Of a stretch of 64,000 nt of DNA, positions 35,810 through 43,419 are shown piece after piece. Every line of letters begins with the position of its first letter. The stretch's first letter is position 1. This DNA comes from Streptomyces olivaceus (GTDB taxonomy: Bacteria; Actinomycetota; Actinomycetes; Streptomycetales; Streptomycetaceae): assembly GCF_000721235.1 (NCBI RefSeq), contig NZ_JOFH01000027.1:124001-188000 (forward strand). The letters run 5' to 3'. Below the pieces are notes generated by a model. The model saw only the letters and a list, made by a program, of their open reading frames with translations. It searched no databases and was not told the DNA's origin. The position numbers and the translations under genes are program-made.

Positions 35810-35911
35810 ATGCGACACGTCAGCGTGGATCCGGACCGCCCGGGAAGACACCGGTTCCGAACCCGGTCCCGGCCACCCCTGCGTCGTACGGGCGGCCGGT
35901 GGTCCGCATGA
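35810..35911 (+). CDS. Possible 33-residue coupling ORF before the GGPP synthase
   Basis: ATG 35810 is preceded by GAAGG at a normal ribosome-site distance and opens a 33-residue Arg/Pro-rich frame (MRHVSVDPDRPGRHRF...). Its TGA overlaps the ATG of the GGPP synthase (ATGA). The synthase start itself has no ribosome site, so translation of this small ORF may feed ribosomes to it. The peptide has no recognised domain and may have no function of its own. It fills most of the 127-base gap after the fusion gene. Confidence 0.35.
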   Translation: MRHVSVDPDRPGRHRFRTRSRPPLRRTGGRWSA

Positions 35912-36933
35912 CGACGACGCCGGCCCCCGGCCTGACCGCGGTCCTCGACACCACCCGGACCCTCCTCGAACCCGCCCTGCGCGAGGCCGTCGCCACGCAC
36001 CTGGGCCCGCAGATGAACAGGATCGCCCGCTACCACTTCGGCTGGTCCGACGCCGAGGGGCGCCCGACCGGTGCCTGGGGCGGCAAGATGATCCGGCCCA
36101 ACCTGGCCCTGCTCTCGGCCCGCGCGGCCGGTGCCGAGGCCGAGGACGGACTGCCCGCCGCGGTCGCCATAGAACTCGTGCACAACTTCTCGCTGCTGCA
36201 CGACGACATCATGGACGGCGACGAGACCCGGCGGGGCCGGGCCACCGCCTGGACCGTCTTCGGCGTGCCGGGCGCCATCCTGGCCGGCGACGCCCTGGTC
36301 GCCGCCGCGACGTGCGTCCTGCTGGCCGCACCGGCCGCGGGCGCCCGTTCCGCCACCCTGGCGCTGACGGCCGCGACCCGGCGGATGATCGACGGCCAGG
36401 CCGCCGACTCCGAGTTCGAGCGGCGCGAGGACGTGACCCTCGCCGAGTGCGTCCGCATGGCCGGCGACAAGACCGGCGCCCTGCTGGGCAGCGCCTGCGC
36501 GCTCGGCGCCGACCTGCAGGGCGCCGAACCGCGCCTGGTCGAACGGCTCGAAGCCTTCGGCGAGCACATCGGGCTCGCCTTCCAGCTCGTCGACGACCTG
36601 CTGGGCATCTGGGGCGAGTCCGCGCACACCGGCAAACAGGTGGGGGCCGACCTGCGGGTCCGCAAGAAGTCCCTGCCCGTGGTGGCGGCCCTGAACGCGC
36701 CCGGGACGGACGAGCTGCGCGCCCTGTATCTGCGACCGGAGCCGCTGACCGAACCCGACATCCGGCGGGTCACCACGCTCGTGGAACGGGCGGGCGGACG
36801 GGACTGGGCGCAGAACGAGGCGGACCGGCAGATCGCCGCGGCCGAGGAGTGCCTGACCGCCGTCGACCTCCCGGACGACGTGCGCGGCGCGTTCACGGAG
36901 GTCGCCGGGTTCGTCGTCGGCCGCCGCCTCTAG
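35908..36933 (+). CDS. Geranylgeranyl diphosphate synthase, trans-IDS type
   Basis: A 341-residue polyprenyl diphosphate synthase with all key motifs: WGGKMIRP (residues 57-64, the IPP-binding GGKxxRP), LLHDDIMDGD (first Asp-rich motif, about residues 96-103), MAGDKTGALLGSA (Lys-Thr motif) and LAFQLVDDLLGIWG (second Asp-rich region, about 228). The DDLLGIWG form is typical of actinobacterial GGPP synthases. It should make the C20 diphosphate that the divergent homologue 2.4 kb upstream or another enzyme consumes. A repeat-like element starts right after its stop codon. Confidence 0.9.
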   Translation: MTTTPAPGLTAVLDTTRTLLEPALREAVATHLGPQMNRIARYHFGWSDAEGRPTGAWGGKMIRPNLALLSARAAGAEAEDGLPAAVAIELVHNFSLLHDDIMDGDETRRGRATAWTVFGVPGAILAGDALVAAATCVLLAAPAAGARSATLALTAATRRMIDGQAADSEFERREDVTLAECVRMAGDKTGALLGSACALGADLQGAEPRLVERLEAFGEHIGLAFQLVDDLLGIWGESAHTGKQVGADLRVRKKSLPVVAALNAPGTDELRALYLRPEPLTEPDIRRVTTLVERAGGRDWAQNEADRQIAAAEECLTAVDLPDDVRGAFTEVAGFVVGRRL

Positions 36934-37023
36934 GGTCTGTCGTCAAATTCCCGTCTGCCTGGCGACGCCATGCACGCTCCCCCACTGCCTTAAGGGCGTG
37001 GGAGGTGCCCCCACTCGCCGCAC
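36934..37023 (+). repeat. Putative MITE-like repeat end at the GGPPS/P450 junction
   Basis: The sequence begins GGTCTGTCGTCAAATTCCC right after the GGPPS TAG and continues through a stem-loop (CTCCCCCACTGCC-TTAA-GGGCGTGGGAG). From memory it resembles a multi-copy streptomycete element whose ends read GGTCTGTCGTCAAATTCCC. Only one end is seen here, with no inverted partner in the next few hundred bases. It supplies AAGGG and the GTG used as the likely P450 start, so the P450 5' end appears to have been replaced by the element. Confidence 0.5.
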
Positions 37024-38198
37024 CGGGCGCCGACCACGTACAACCCGTCCCCATCGGCGGACGGGCCGCCCAGTGCCCGTTCGCCCCCGTCGCCGAGCTG
37101 TACGACACGCAGAAGGAGGACGAGCTCAGCCGCGTCAAGGTGCCCAGCCCGATGCTGGGCGAGTTCGACGCGGTGCTCGTCACCCGGTACGACGACGTCA
37201 AGGACGTACTCGCCGACGAGGGCCTGCGGATGGGCGGCTCCATGCCGTACCAGCCCGGCAACCTGCTGAGCTACGACGGCCCCGAACACACCAGGCTGCG
37301 GCGGATGCTGACCGCGTCGTTCACCACCAAACGGGCGCGCGAGCTGCGGCCGGGCATCGAGGCCGTGGTCGCGTCCTCGCTGGACGCGGTCGAGGAGGCC
37401 GGTCCGGGCGCCGACCTGGTGCAACTCTTCAGCACCCCGATCCCGACGCTCGTCATCTGCGAACTCCTCGGCGTGCCCTACACCGACCGCGAGGGCTTCC
37501 AGCGCCGTACCGCCCTCGCACTGGACTTCACCCAGAGCCGCGAGGTCCAGATGGAGAAGGCCGCCGAGATGATGGCCTACATGGCCCAACTCGTGGCCCG
37601 GCACCGGGAGAACGCGGGCGACAACGTGCTGGGCCGCGTGGTGCGCGAGTACGGCGACCAGCTGAGCGACGAGGAGCTGGCCGGCATCGGCAACATGCTG
37701 CTCATCGCCGGGCACGAGACGATCGCCAACACCCTCTCCTCCAGCATCGCGCTGCTGCTCCAGCACCCCGAGCAGCTCGCGGCCGTGCGCGACGACCCCT
37801 CGGTGACCGACAGCGCCGTGGAGGAGCTGCTGCGCTACATCGCCCCGGCCACCATCCTGCCGCGCCAGGCCGCCGGGGACATCTGCGTGCGCGACCAGGA
37901 GATCCACAAGGGCGAGCACGTCGTGCCGTCCGTGCTGGCCGCCAACCGCGACCTCGGCACCGCCGACCAGGACCTGGACAGCCTCGACGTGCGCCGCCCC
38001 GCGCAGCGCCACCTCACCTTCGGCTTCGGCCCGCACCAGTGCCTGGGCCAGCAACTGGCCCGCATGGAACTGCGGGTCGCGCTGCCCGCCCTGTTCACCA
38101 GGTTCCCCACGCTGCGCTCGGCGGTCCCGCTCGACGACCTGGAGTACCGCACCAACGCGCTGGTCTTCGGCGTCAACGCCCTGCCGGTCACCTGGTGA
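37005..38198 (+). CDS. Cytochrome P450
   Basis: A roughly 397-residue soluble bacterial P450. The I-helix is LLIAGHETIANTLS (AGxET, about residue 233), the K-helix ExxR is VEELLRYIAP (about 278), and the haem loop is FGFGPHQCLGQQLARMEL with the Cys ligand near 346. The N-terminal IGGRAAQCPFAP is normal for the family, but no ATG precedes it. GTG 37005, with AAGGG nine bases upstream, is the only sensible start and lies within a repeat-like element. It is followed 25 bases later by its ferredoxin. It is a probable late-stage hydroxylase or oxidase of the terpenoid. Confidence 0.9.
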   Translation: MPPLAAPGADHVQPVPIGGRAAQCPFAPVAELYDTQKEDELSRVKVPSPMLGEFDAVLVTRYDDVKDVLADEGLRMGGSMPYQPGNLLSYDGPEHTRLRRMLTASFTTKRARELRPGIEAVVASSLDAVEEAGPGADLVQLFSTPIPTLVICELLGVPYTDREGFQRRTALALDFTQSREVQMEKAAEMMAYMAQLVARHRENAGDNVLGRVVREYGDQLSDEELAGIGNMLLIAGHETIANTLSSSIALLLQHPEQLAAVRDDPSVTDSAVEELLRYIAPATILPRQAAGDICVRDQEIHKGEHVVPSVLAANRDLGTADQDLDSLDVRRPAQRHLTFGFGPHQCLGQQLARMELRVALPALFTRFPTLRSAVPLDDLEYRTNALVFGVNALPVTW

Positions 38199-38223
38199 CC
38201 GGCGGCGGGAGAGGGAGCCACCC

Positions 38224-38457
38224 ATGAAGATCGAGGTCGACGACACCAGGTGCTTCGCCGTCGGCAACTGCGCCCTGCACGCGCCGGCGGTCTTCGACCA
38301 GAACGACGAGGACGGCAGGGTGGTCGTACTCGACCCCGCCCCGTCCGAGCAGCAGTACGCACAGGTCCGGGAGGCGGCCTCGCGGTGTCCGGCCGCGGTC
38401 ATCGTCCTGCACGAGGACGCCCCGGACCGGCCCGGCACAATCCCGAGGGAAGAGTGA
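38224..38457 (+). CDS. Ferredoxin, [3Fe-4S]-type
   Basis: A 77-residue single-cluster ferredoxin of the kind that feeds actinobacterial P450s. The cluster ligands are C10 and C16 (RCFAVGNC) and a CP motif near residue 55 (SRCPAAVI). Position 13, where a [4Fe-4S] ligand would sit, is not Cys. The N-terminal MKIEVDDTRC is typical. Its TGA overlaps the ATG of the next gene. No ferredoxin reductase is in the window. Confidence 0.9.
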   Translation: MKIEVDDTRCFAVGNCALHAPAVFDQNDEDGRVVVLDPAPSEQQYAQVREAASRCPAAVIVLHEDAPDRPGTIPREE

Positions 38458-40247
38458 TGTTCGACGTAGAAGTGCCGGTCCTCGTGGTCGGCGGCGGTGG
38501 CTGCGGGCTCGCCGCGTCGGTGTTCCTGTCCGACGTCGGGGTGCGGCACCTGGTGGTGGAGCGGCGTGAGTCGACGTCCGTCCTGCCCAGGGCGCACTAC
38601 CTGAACCAGCGCACCATGGAGGTGTTCCGCCAGCACGGCGTCGCCGACGACGTGTACGGGATCAGCTGCCCGCTGCCGAACATGAGCGAGATCGCCTGGC
38701 GCACCTCGCTCGGCGGCGACGGTCCCGCGGACGGGCGTGAACTGCACCGGATGGAGGCCTTCGGGGGAGGCGGCACCGCCGGACCCTACGCCGCCCACAG
38801 CACCGGGCCCTCCACCAACCTCCCGCAGCACCGGCTCGAACCGATGCTGCGCCGGCACGCGGAGCGCCGGGCGCCCGGAAGCCTGCTCTTCCACCACCAG
38901 ATGGAGGAGTTCACGCAGGACGAGCACGGGGTCGTGGCCCGGGTGACCGACCGGAGCACCGGCGAGGTGGGCACCGTACGCGCCCGGTACCTGCTGGGAG
39001 CCGACGGCGGCCGCGGCGTCGGGGACGCGCTCGGCATCCGGATGGACGGCGCGGGCGGCGCCTTCACCATCATCTCCGTGCACTTCAGCGCCGACCTCTC
39101 CCGCTGGTGGAGCGACCCGGTGCTGATGACGCACATCTTCGGCCTCGACGGCGAGGTCTCGGTACTCGTCGCCTCCGGGCCCGACTGGGGTGCCGCGTCC
39201 CAGGAGTGGGCCCTGCACTTCCGGGTGCCGCCCGGCACGGCGGCGGGCGGCCTCGACGCGGACACGATCACGGGCCGCGTCCGGGAGCTGCTGAAGCTGC
39301 CCGCGGACCTCGGGGTGCGGATCCACCACGTGAGCGAGTACCGGCCGGAGGCGGTCGTGGCCCGCTCGTTCCGCTCCGGCCGCGTCTTCCTCGCCGGTGA
39401 CGCGGCACACCGGCAGCCGCCCGCCGCGGGCGGCGGCCTCAACACGGCGATCCAGGACGTCCACAACCTCGCCTGGAAGCTCGGGGCCGTGCTGGAGGGC
39501 CGGGCCGGCGACGCGCTGCTCGACTCCTACGAGGCGGAGCGGCTGCCCGTCGCCCGGCGCAACGTCGGCTGGGCGATGGGCTGTCTGCTCAACTACGGTT
39601 CCCTCTTCGCGGCCCTCGGCATGGCGCACGGGAAACCGGAGGCCACCGAGGCCAGTATCCGCGAGCTCCTCGCCGACACCCCGATGGGCGAGACCCGGCG
39701 GTCCGTGGTCCGGGAGGTGTTCGGCACCCAGCGCATCGAGTACCAGGCACACGACATCGAGCTCGGCCACCACTACGCCTCCGGCGCCGTCGTCGCGGAC
39801 GGCACCCCGCCGCCGCCCCGCGACCCGTGGGGCGCGGTGCACCACCCGACGACCCGCCCGGGGCACCGGCTCCCGCACGTGTGGCTGCGGGACGGCGACG
39901 CCCGGCGCTCCACGCACGACCTGGTCCCCGGCGACGGCGGTTTCCTCCTGCTCACCGGTCCGCTGGGCGAGGGCTGGGCGGCGGCCGCCAAGAAGGCCGC
40001 CGCCGACCACGGGGTGGCGATCACCGTGGTGCCCGTCGGCGGCGAACCCGGCGCGGCGGGCCACCGGGACACCGAGGGCGCCTGGACAGGGGTGCGGGGC
40101 GTCGACGACGACGGCGCCGTTCTCGTACGGCCCGACCAGCACGTCGCCTGGCGCAGCGTGCGGGGCAGCCGCCGTGCCGACCACGAACTGGGTGAGGTCC
40201 TCGACACCGTGCTCGGCCGCTCCGGCGCGGCGAACGGCGGGTGCTGA
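38457..40247 (+). CDS. FAD-dependent aromatic-hydroxylase-type monooxygenase
   Basis: A 596-residue class A flavoprotein of the PheA/TfdB (2,4-dichlorophenol hydroxylase) group. VLVVGGGGCGLAAS near residue 8 binds FAD, with PRAHYLNQRTMEVFR near 43, YLLGADGGRGVGDALG (DG motif) near 178, VFLAGDAAHRQPPAAGGGLNTAIQDVHNLAWKLG (GD motif) near 310, and a C-terminal thioredoxin-like domain of about 150 residues as usual in this group. It hydroxylates aromatic or polyketide rings, or performs Baeyer-Villiger or epoxidation chemistry in some pathways. The presence of an aromatic-type hydroxylase in a diterpenoid cluster hints that the product has an aromatic part. Coupled to the ferredoxin gene. Confidence 0.9.
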   Translation: MFDVEVPVLVVGGGGCGLAASVFLSDVGVRHLVVERRESTSVLPRAHYLNQRTMEVFRQHGVADDVYGISCPLPNMSEIAWRTSLGGDGPADGRELHRMEAFGGGGTAGPYAAHSTGPSTNLPQHRLEPMLRRHAERRAPGSLLFHHQMEEFTQDEHGVVARVTDRSTGEVGTVRARYLLGADGGRGVGDALGIRMDGAGGAFTIISVHFSADLSRWWSDPVLMTHIFGLDGEVSVLVASGPDWGAASQEWALHFRVPPGTAAGGLDADTITGRVRELLKLPADLGVRIHHVSEYRPEAVVARSFRSGRVFLAGDAAHRQPPAAGGGLNTAIQDVHNLAWKLGAVLEGRAGDALLDSYEAERLPVARRNVGWAMGCLLNYGSLFAALGMAHGKPEATEASIRELLADTPMGETRRSVVREVFGTQRIEYQAHDIELGHHYASGAVVADGTPPPPRDPWGAVHHPTTRPGHRLPHVWLRDGDARRSTHDLVPGDGGFLLLTGPLGEGWAAAAKKAAADHGVAITVVPVGGEPGAAGHRDTEGAWTGVRGVDDDGAVLVRPDQHVAWRSVRGSRRADHELGEVLDTVLGRSGAANGGC

Positions 40248-40249
40248 CC

Positions 40250-40639
40250 ATGCCCTCGACCGACGGCGAGCGCCTCGTCCACACCTTCCTGACGTCGATG
40301 GGGCCGACCCCGGCCGACGTCCGCACGGCCGTGGAGACCTACCTCACCGACGACTGCGTGTGGGAGAACCCCGGCTCCCCGGTGTGCCGGGGCAAGGCGG
40401 AGATCCTCCGGCTCATGCCGCCCGACTTCGCGCGCCTGAAGGTGAGGTTCGGGCACCTGGCCACGGCGGGGGAGACCGTCCTCGTCGAACGCCTGGAGGA
40501 CATGCTCCGCGCCGACGGCACCCACATCGCGCGCAACCTGAAGGTGATGGGCGCCTTCGACCTGCGGGCCGGACGGATCCGCGCCTGGCGGGACTACTTC
40601 GACCACACCCACCTCATCACCGACAGCCCGGAGTGGTGA
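40250..40639 (+). CDS. Limonene-1,2-epoxide hydrolase-like / SnoaL-fold protein
   Basis: A 129-residue alpha+beta-barrel protein resembling limonene-1,2-epoxide hydrolases. In that family the water-activating residues are an Asp-Arg-Asp triad plus Tyr/Asn. Here candidates are R81 and E83 (VERLED; Asp replaced by Glu), D115 (WRDYFD) and N40 (WEN; Tyr replaced by Trp). It may hydrolyse an epoxide or guide epoxide opening and cyclisation, as MonB-type proteins do in polyether pathways. ATG 40250 starts two bases after the preceding stop; an in-frame GTG at 40241 is less likely. Confidence 0.8.
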   Translation: MPSTDGERLVHTFLTSMGPTPADVRTAVETYLTDDCVWENPGSPVCRGKAEILRLMPPDFARLKVRFGHLATAGETVLVERLEDMLRADGTHIARNLKVMGAFDLRAGRIRAWRDYFDHTHLITDSPEW

Positions 40640-40641
40640 CC

Positions 40642-41835
40642 ATGACAGACATCCGATCGGAGACGGCGGAACTGCGGGCCGAACTCGTGGAGACGGTCCA
40701 CAAGTTCGGCCCGGTCTTCGCGGACGGCGTCGCCGAGGGGGAGCGGGAGCGACGGCTGCCCGACGCCACGGTCCGCGCCATCGACCAGTCCCAGCTGGCC
40801 ATGCTGTGGACCGCGAAGTCCTACGGCGGCCTGGAGACCGACGTGCGGACCATGAGCGAGGTGGCCAAGGTCCTCTCCCACTACTGCCCGTCCACCTCCT
40901 GGGTGGTCAACAACGTCAACGGCTCCAACCTGCTCGCCGCGAAGTTCCCGCGGGCGGCGCTGGACGAGGTGTTCGGGGACGCCCCCGGCGCCAAACTGGC
41001 GTCGGTCTTCGCGGCCGCGGGCACGGCGGTACGCACCCCCGGCGGCTACCGGCTGACGGGCTCCTGGCCGTACGGCACCGGCATCCTGCACGACGACTGG
41101 GCGATCCTGGTCGCCCGGGAGGTGGACGCCGACGGGGAGCCGGTCGGCGGGCTCTCCATGCTCGTGCCGGCCCGGGACCTGACCGTCGAGGACACCTGGC
41201 GCACCGTGGGCATGCGGGCCACCGGCAGCCACACCGTCGTCCTGCGAGACATATTCGTCCCCGAACACCGGGTGATCAGCGGCGAGTTGCAGCGCAGCCG
41301 GGAGAGCGCCACCGACCTCGGCCTGCCGCCCCTGTTCCGTACGGCGGCGATCGCCGCCATGGCCGTCGTCTGCGCCTCCGTGGTGCTCGGCGCCGGCCAG
41401 GCGGCCCGCGCCCTCGTCGTGGAGAAGGCGCCGACGCGGGGGATCGCGCCCTCCAAGTACACCCGTCAGACGGACTCACGGACGTTCGTGTCCTCGCTCG
41501 GCCGCACCGCCCTGTCGATCGACGCCGCCGAGATGCACGTGGCACGGGCCGCGACCGCCCTCGACGACGCCGCGTACGACGCCGTCGCGCTGCCGGACAG
41601 CGAACTCCTGCGCATCCGCGGCGACGTGGGCCAGGCGGTGAGCCTGGTGACCACCGCCCTCGACGAACTGCTGTGGGCCCACGGGGCGGCGTCCTTCGCC
41701 GAGTCGAACCCGCTGCAGCGGTACTGGCGGGACGCCAACACCGCGGCCCGCCACGCGATGCTCAACGTGCACGTCGGCCACGAGCTATACGGCGGTTCCT
41801 TCTTCGGTCTCGACCCCATCGTGCCCAGCCTCTGA
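40642..41835 (+). CDS. Flavin-dependent monooxygenase with acyl-CoA dehydrogenase fold
   Basis: A 397-residue protein of the acyl-CoA dehydrogenase superfamily in the group D monooxygenase branch (HsaA/HpaB-like). Features are an N-terminal helical domain with WTAKSYGGLETDVRTMSEVAKVLSHYCPSTSWVVNNVNGSN, a beta domain with GYRLTGSWPYGTGILHDDWAILVAREV and MRATGSHTVVLRDIFVPEHRV, and a C-terminal helical bundle. The catalytic Glu of dehydrogenases is not evident. Members use reduced flavin supplied by a separate reductase; the HpaC-like reductase at 49.07 kb is the only candidate here. It starts two bases after the previous stop and closes a tight operon. Confidence 0.85.
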   Translation: MTDIRSETAELRAELVETVHKFGPVFADGVAEGERERRLPDATVRAIDQSQLAMLWTAKSYGGLETDVRTMSEVAKVLSHYCPSTSWVVNNVNGSNLLAAKFPRAALDEVFGDAPGAKLASVFAAAGTAVRTPGGYRLTGSWPYGTGILHDDWAILVAREVDADGEPVGGLSMLVPARDLTVEDTWRTVGMRATGSHTVVLRDIFVPEHRVISGELQRSRESATDLGLPPLFRTAAIAAMAVVCASVVLGAGQAARALVVEKAPTRGIAPSKYTRQTDSRTFVSSLGRTALSIDAAEMHVARAATALDDAAYDAVALPDSELLRIRGDVGQAVSLVTTALDELLWAHGAASFAESNPLQRYWRDANTAARHAMLNVHVGHELYGGSFFGLDPIVPSL

Positions 41836-41901
41836 GACCCCCTCCCGCGCCGCCCTCCTTCAGGCACCTCCCCTTCCGACCCGACCCACGAGGGATCCCC
41901 C

Positions 41902-42717
41902 ATGGTCTGGCTGCCCCCCTTTCTCATCCCGATGTCTGAGGTCCCGCCCGTGACGGTGGGGGCGGCCGACGTCTCGGACCTGCTCTTCGCGGCCGTCGCC
42001 GGACCGACCGCGCTGGGCTGGATGGTGACGTACGTCCTGGCGATCCGGCAGGCCCGCCGGGACGGGCGCACAGGGATACCCGCGTACCTCATCGCGGTGA
42101 ACATCGCCTGGGAGTTCAGCCTGACCTTCCTGCTGGAGCAGACACCGACCCAGCGGCAGATCAACTTCCTGTGGCTGGTCTTCAACGTCTTCCTGTTCGC
42201 GCAGGCCCTGCGGTACGGGCCGCGCGACTACCCCGGCCTCTCCGCGCGCACCTTCCGGTGGACGCTCGCCGGTGTGCTGGTGTGGGCGTCGGTCGTCGTC
42301 ATGGTCGGCGCCAACGAGCTGCACGACGTCGACGGCATGTACACCGGCATGATCATCCAGGTGCCGCTGAGCGCCGCGTTCATCCTCATGCTCAGGCGGC
42401 GCGGATCCAGTGCGGGCCAGTCGATGCACATCGCGGTCGCCAAGACCGTGGGGTCCCTCTTCGCCGGCCTGACCGCCGTGATCGTCTATCCCTCCCACCA
42501 CCTGCTGCAGGTGCTGGTGCCGACCTACGTCGTCCTGGACGTCGCCTACGTGGTGCTGCTGCGCCGGACGATGCTCCGCGAGGGACGGCCGCTGTGGGCC
42601 TTCCGCCACCCGGCGGCCGGTGCCGGGGTCCCCGCCGGGACCCCGGCACCGGCCGCCGGGCGGGCGCCGGTGTCCCGGGCGGGTGCCGGCTCCCGGTCAG
42701 ATGACGCCACTGCGTAG
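41902..42717 (+). CDS. Pyr4/PaxB-type integral membrane terpene cyclase
   Basis: A 271-residue membrane protein with seven predicted helices (from about residue 27 to 222). The Pyr4 family protonates a terminal epoxide of a prenyl chain and drives polycyclisation of meroterpenoids (Pyr4, AtmB, PaxB). Its two essential acids are a Glu in a WE motif of helix 2 and an Asp in the last helix. Here they are NIAWEF (E71) and YVVLDVAYVV (D213). A 45-residue Ala/Pro/Gly tail follows the last helix. Together with the FAD epoxidase it forms the epoxidation-cyclisation pair. The gene ends 21 bases inside the convergent LuxR gene. ATG 41902 has AGGGA nine bases before it. Confidence 0.85.
   Translation: MVWLPPFLIPMSEVPPVTVGAADVSDLLFAAVAGPTALGWMVTYVLAIRQARRDGRTGIPAYLIAVNIAWEFSLTFLLEQTPTQRQINFLWLVFNVFLFAQALRYGPRDYPGLSARTFRWTLAGVLVWASVVVMVGANELHDVDGMYTGMIIQVPLSAAFILMLRRRGSSAGQSMHIAVAKTVGSLFAGLTAVIVYPSHHLLQVLVPTYVVLDVAYVVLLRRTMLREGRPLWAFRHPAAGAGVPAGTPAPAAGRAPVSRAGAGSRSDDATA
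42609..42660. terminator. 24-bp perfect hairpin inside the cyclase 3' end
   Basis: The arms at 42609-42632 and 42637-42660 are exact reverse complements around a CGCC loop. The hairpin lies within the low-complexity tail codons of the cyclase gene and 37 bases beyond the stop of the convergent LuxR gene, so it probably terminates LuxR transcription and may also stop the cyclase message. Confidence 0.8.
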
Positions 42718-43419
42718 GGCGTAGGCCACCGCGTGCGGCCGGTTGCGCAGGTTGAGGCGCTGGGTGACCCCGAAGACGACCCGTTTGACCGCGCGTTCCG
42801 ACAGGCACATCCGGACGGCGATCTCGGCGGTGTCCAGCCCCTCCGACATCAGCCGCAGGACGTCGATCTCCCGGGGAGTCAGCCCGGAGGTGTGCAGGCC
42901 GTGCGGTGACAGGACCTCGCGCTGCATCCACTCGAACTGCCGGAGCAGTTCGCCCAGCAGCTTCGTGGGGAGCACGCCACCGCCGGACGCGGCGGTCAGC
43001 ACCGTCTCCCGGATGCGCTCGCTGGTGGCGGCGACCCGCGGCAGGACCGCGACCACGTTGCACTCCACCGCGGTGAAGAGGTCCGCGCGGTCGATCTGCG
43101 ACGGGATGAGCACCACCGGTATCCGTAAGGAGCTCTTCAGCCTGCGCAGGGTCGAGGTGACGTCCACGGTCAGGCGCTCGGTGACGAACACGGCCACGTC
43201 GGCCGGGCCGGTGCTCCCCACCGCGACCACTTCTATGCCCGGCGCGGCGGCGAGCTGACCGCTGATCGCCGAGTGCGTCAGCGGATCCGGTGCCCTGACC
43301 AGGACCTTCGCCGGCCGGATCGCGGCCTTGGCGGGGTTCTCTCCGGCGGTCTGCGTCCTCGTGGTCCGCGTCCCGGTGGGGAGCGGCCCGGTTTTCTCCG
43401 TCTGGGTGTTGGCAGTCAT
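42697..43419 (-). CDS. LuxR-family regulator with degenerate receiver domain
   Basis: A 240-residue protein. Residues about 30-150 look like a response-regulator receiver (VLVRAPDPLTHSAISGQLAAAPGIEVVAVG), but the strand that should carry the phosphorylated Asp reads ADVAVFVTERL, so it cannot be phosphorylated in the normal way. The C-terminal LuxR helix-turn-helix is GLTPREIDVLRLMSEGLDTAEIAVRMCLSERAVKRVVFGVTQRLNLRNRPHAVAYAL. Atypical receivers of this kind in antibiotic clusters often sense end products. ATG 43419 is preceded by GGAGG six bases away. It follows ispH-dxs-ispG on the same strand. Confidence 0.85.
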   Translation of the reverse strand: MTANTQTEKTGPLPTGTRTTRTQTAGENPAKAAIRPAKVLVRAPDPLTHSAISGQLAAAPGIEVVAVGSTGPADVAVFVTERLTVDVTSTLRRLKSSLRIPVVLIPSQIDRADLFTAVECNVVAVLPRVAATSERIRETVLTAASGGGVLPTKLLGELLRQFEWMQREVLSPHGLHTSGLTPREIDVLRLMSEGLDTAEIAVRMCLSERAVKRVVFGVTQRLNLRNRPHAVAYALRSGVI

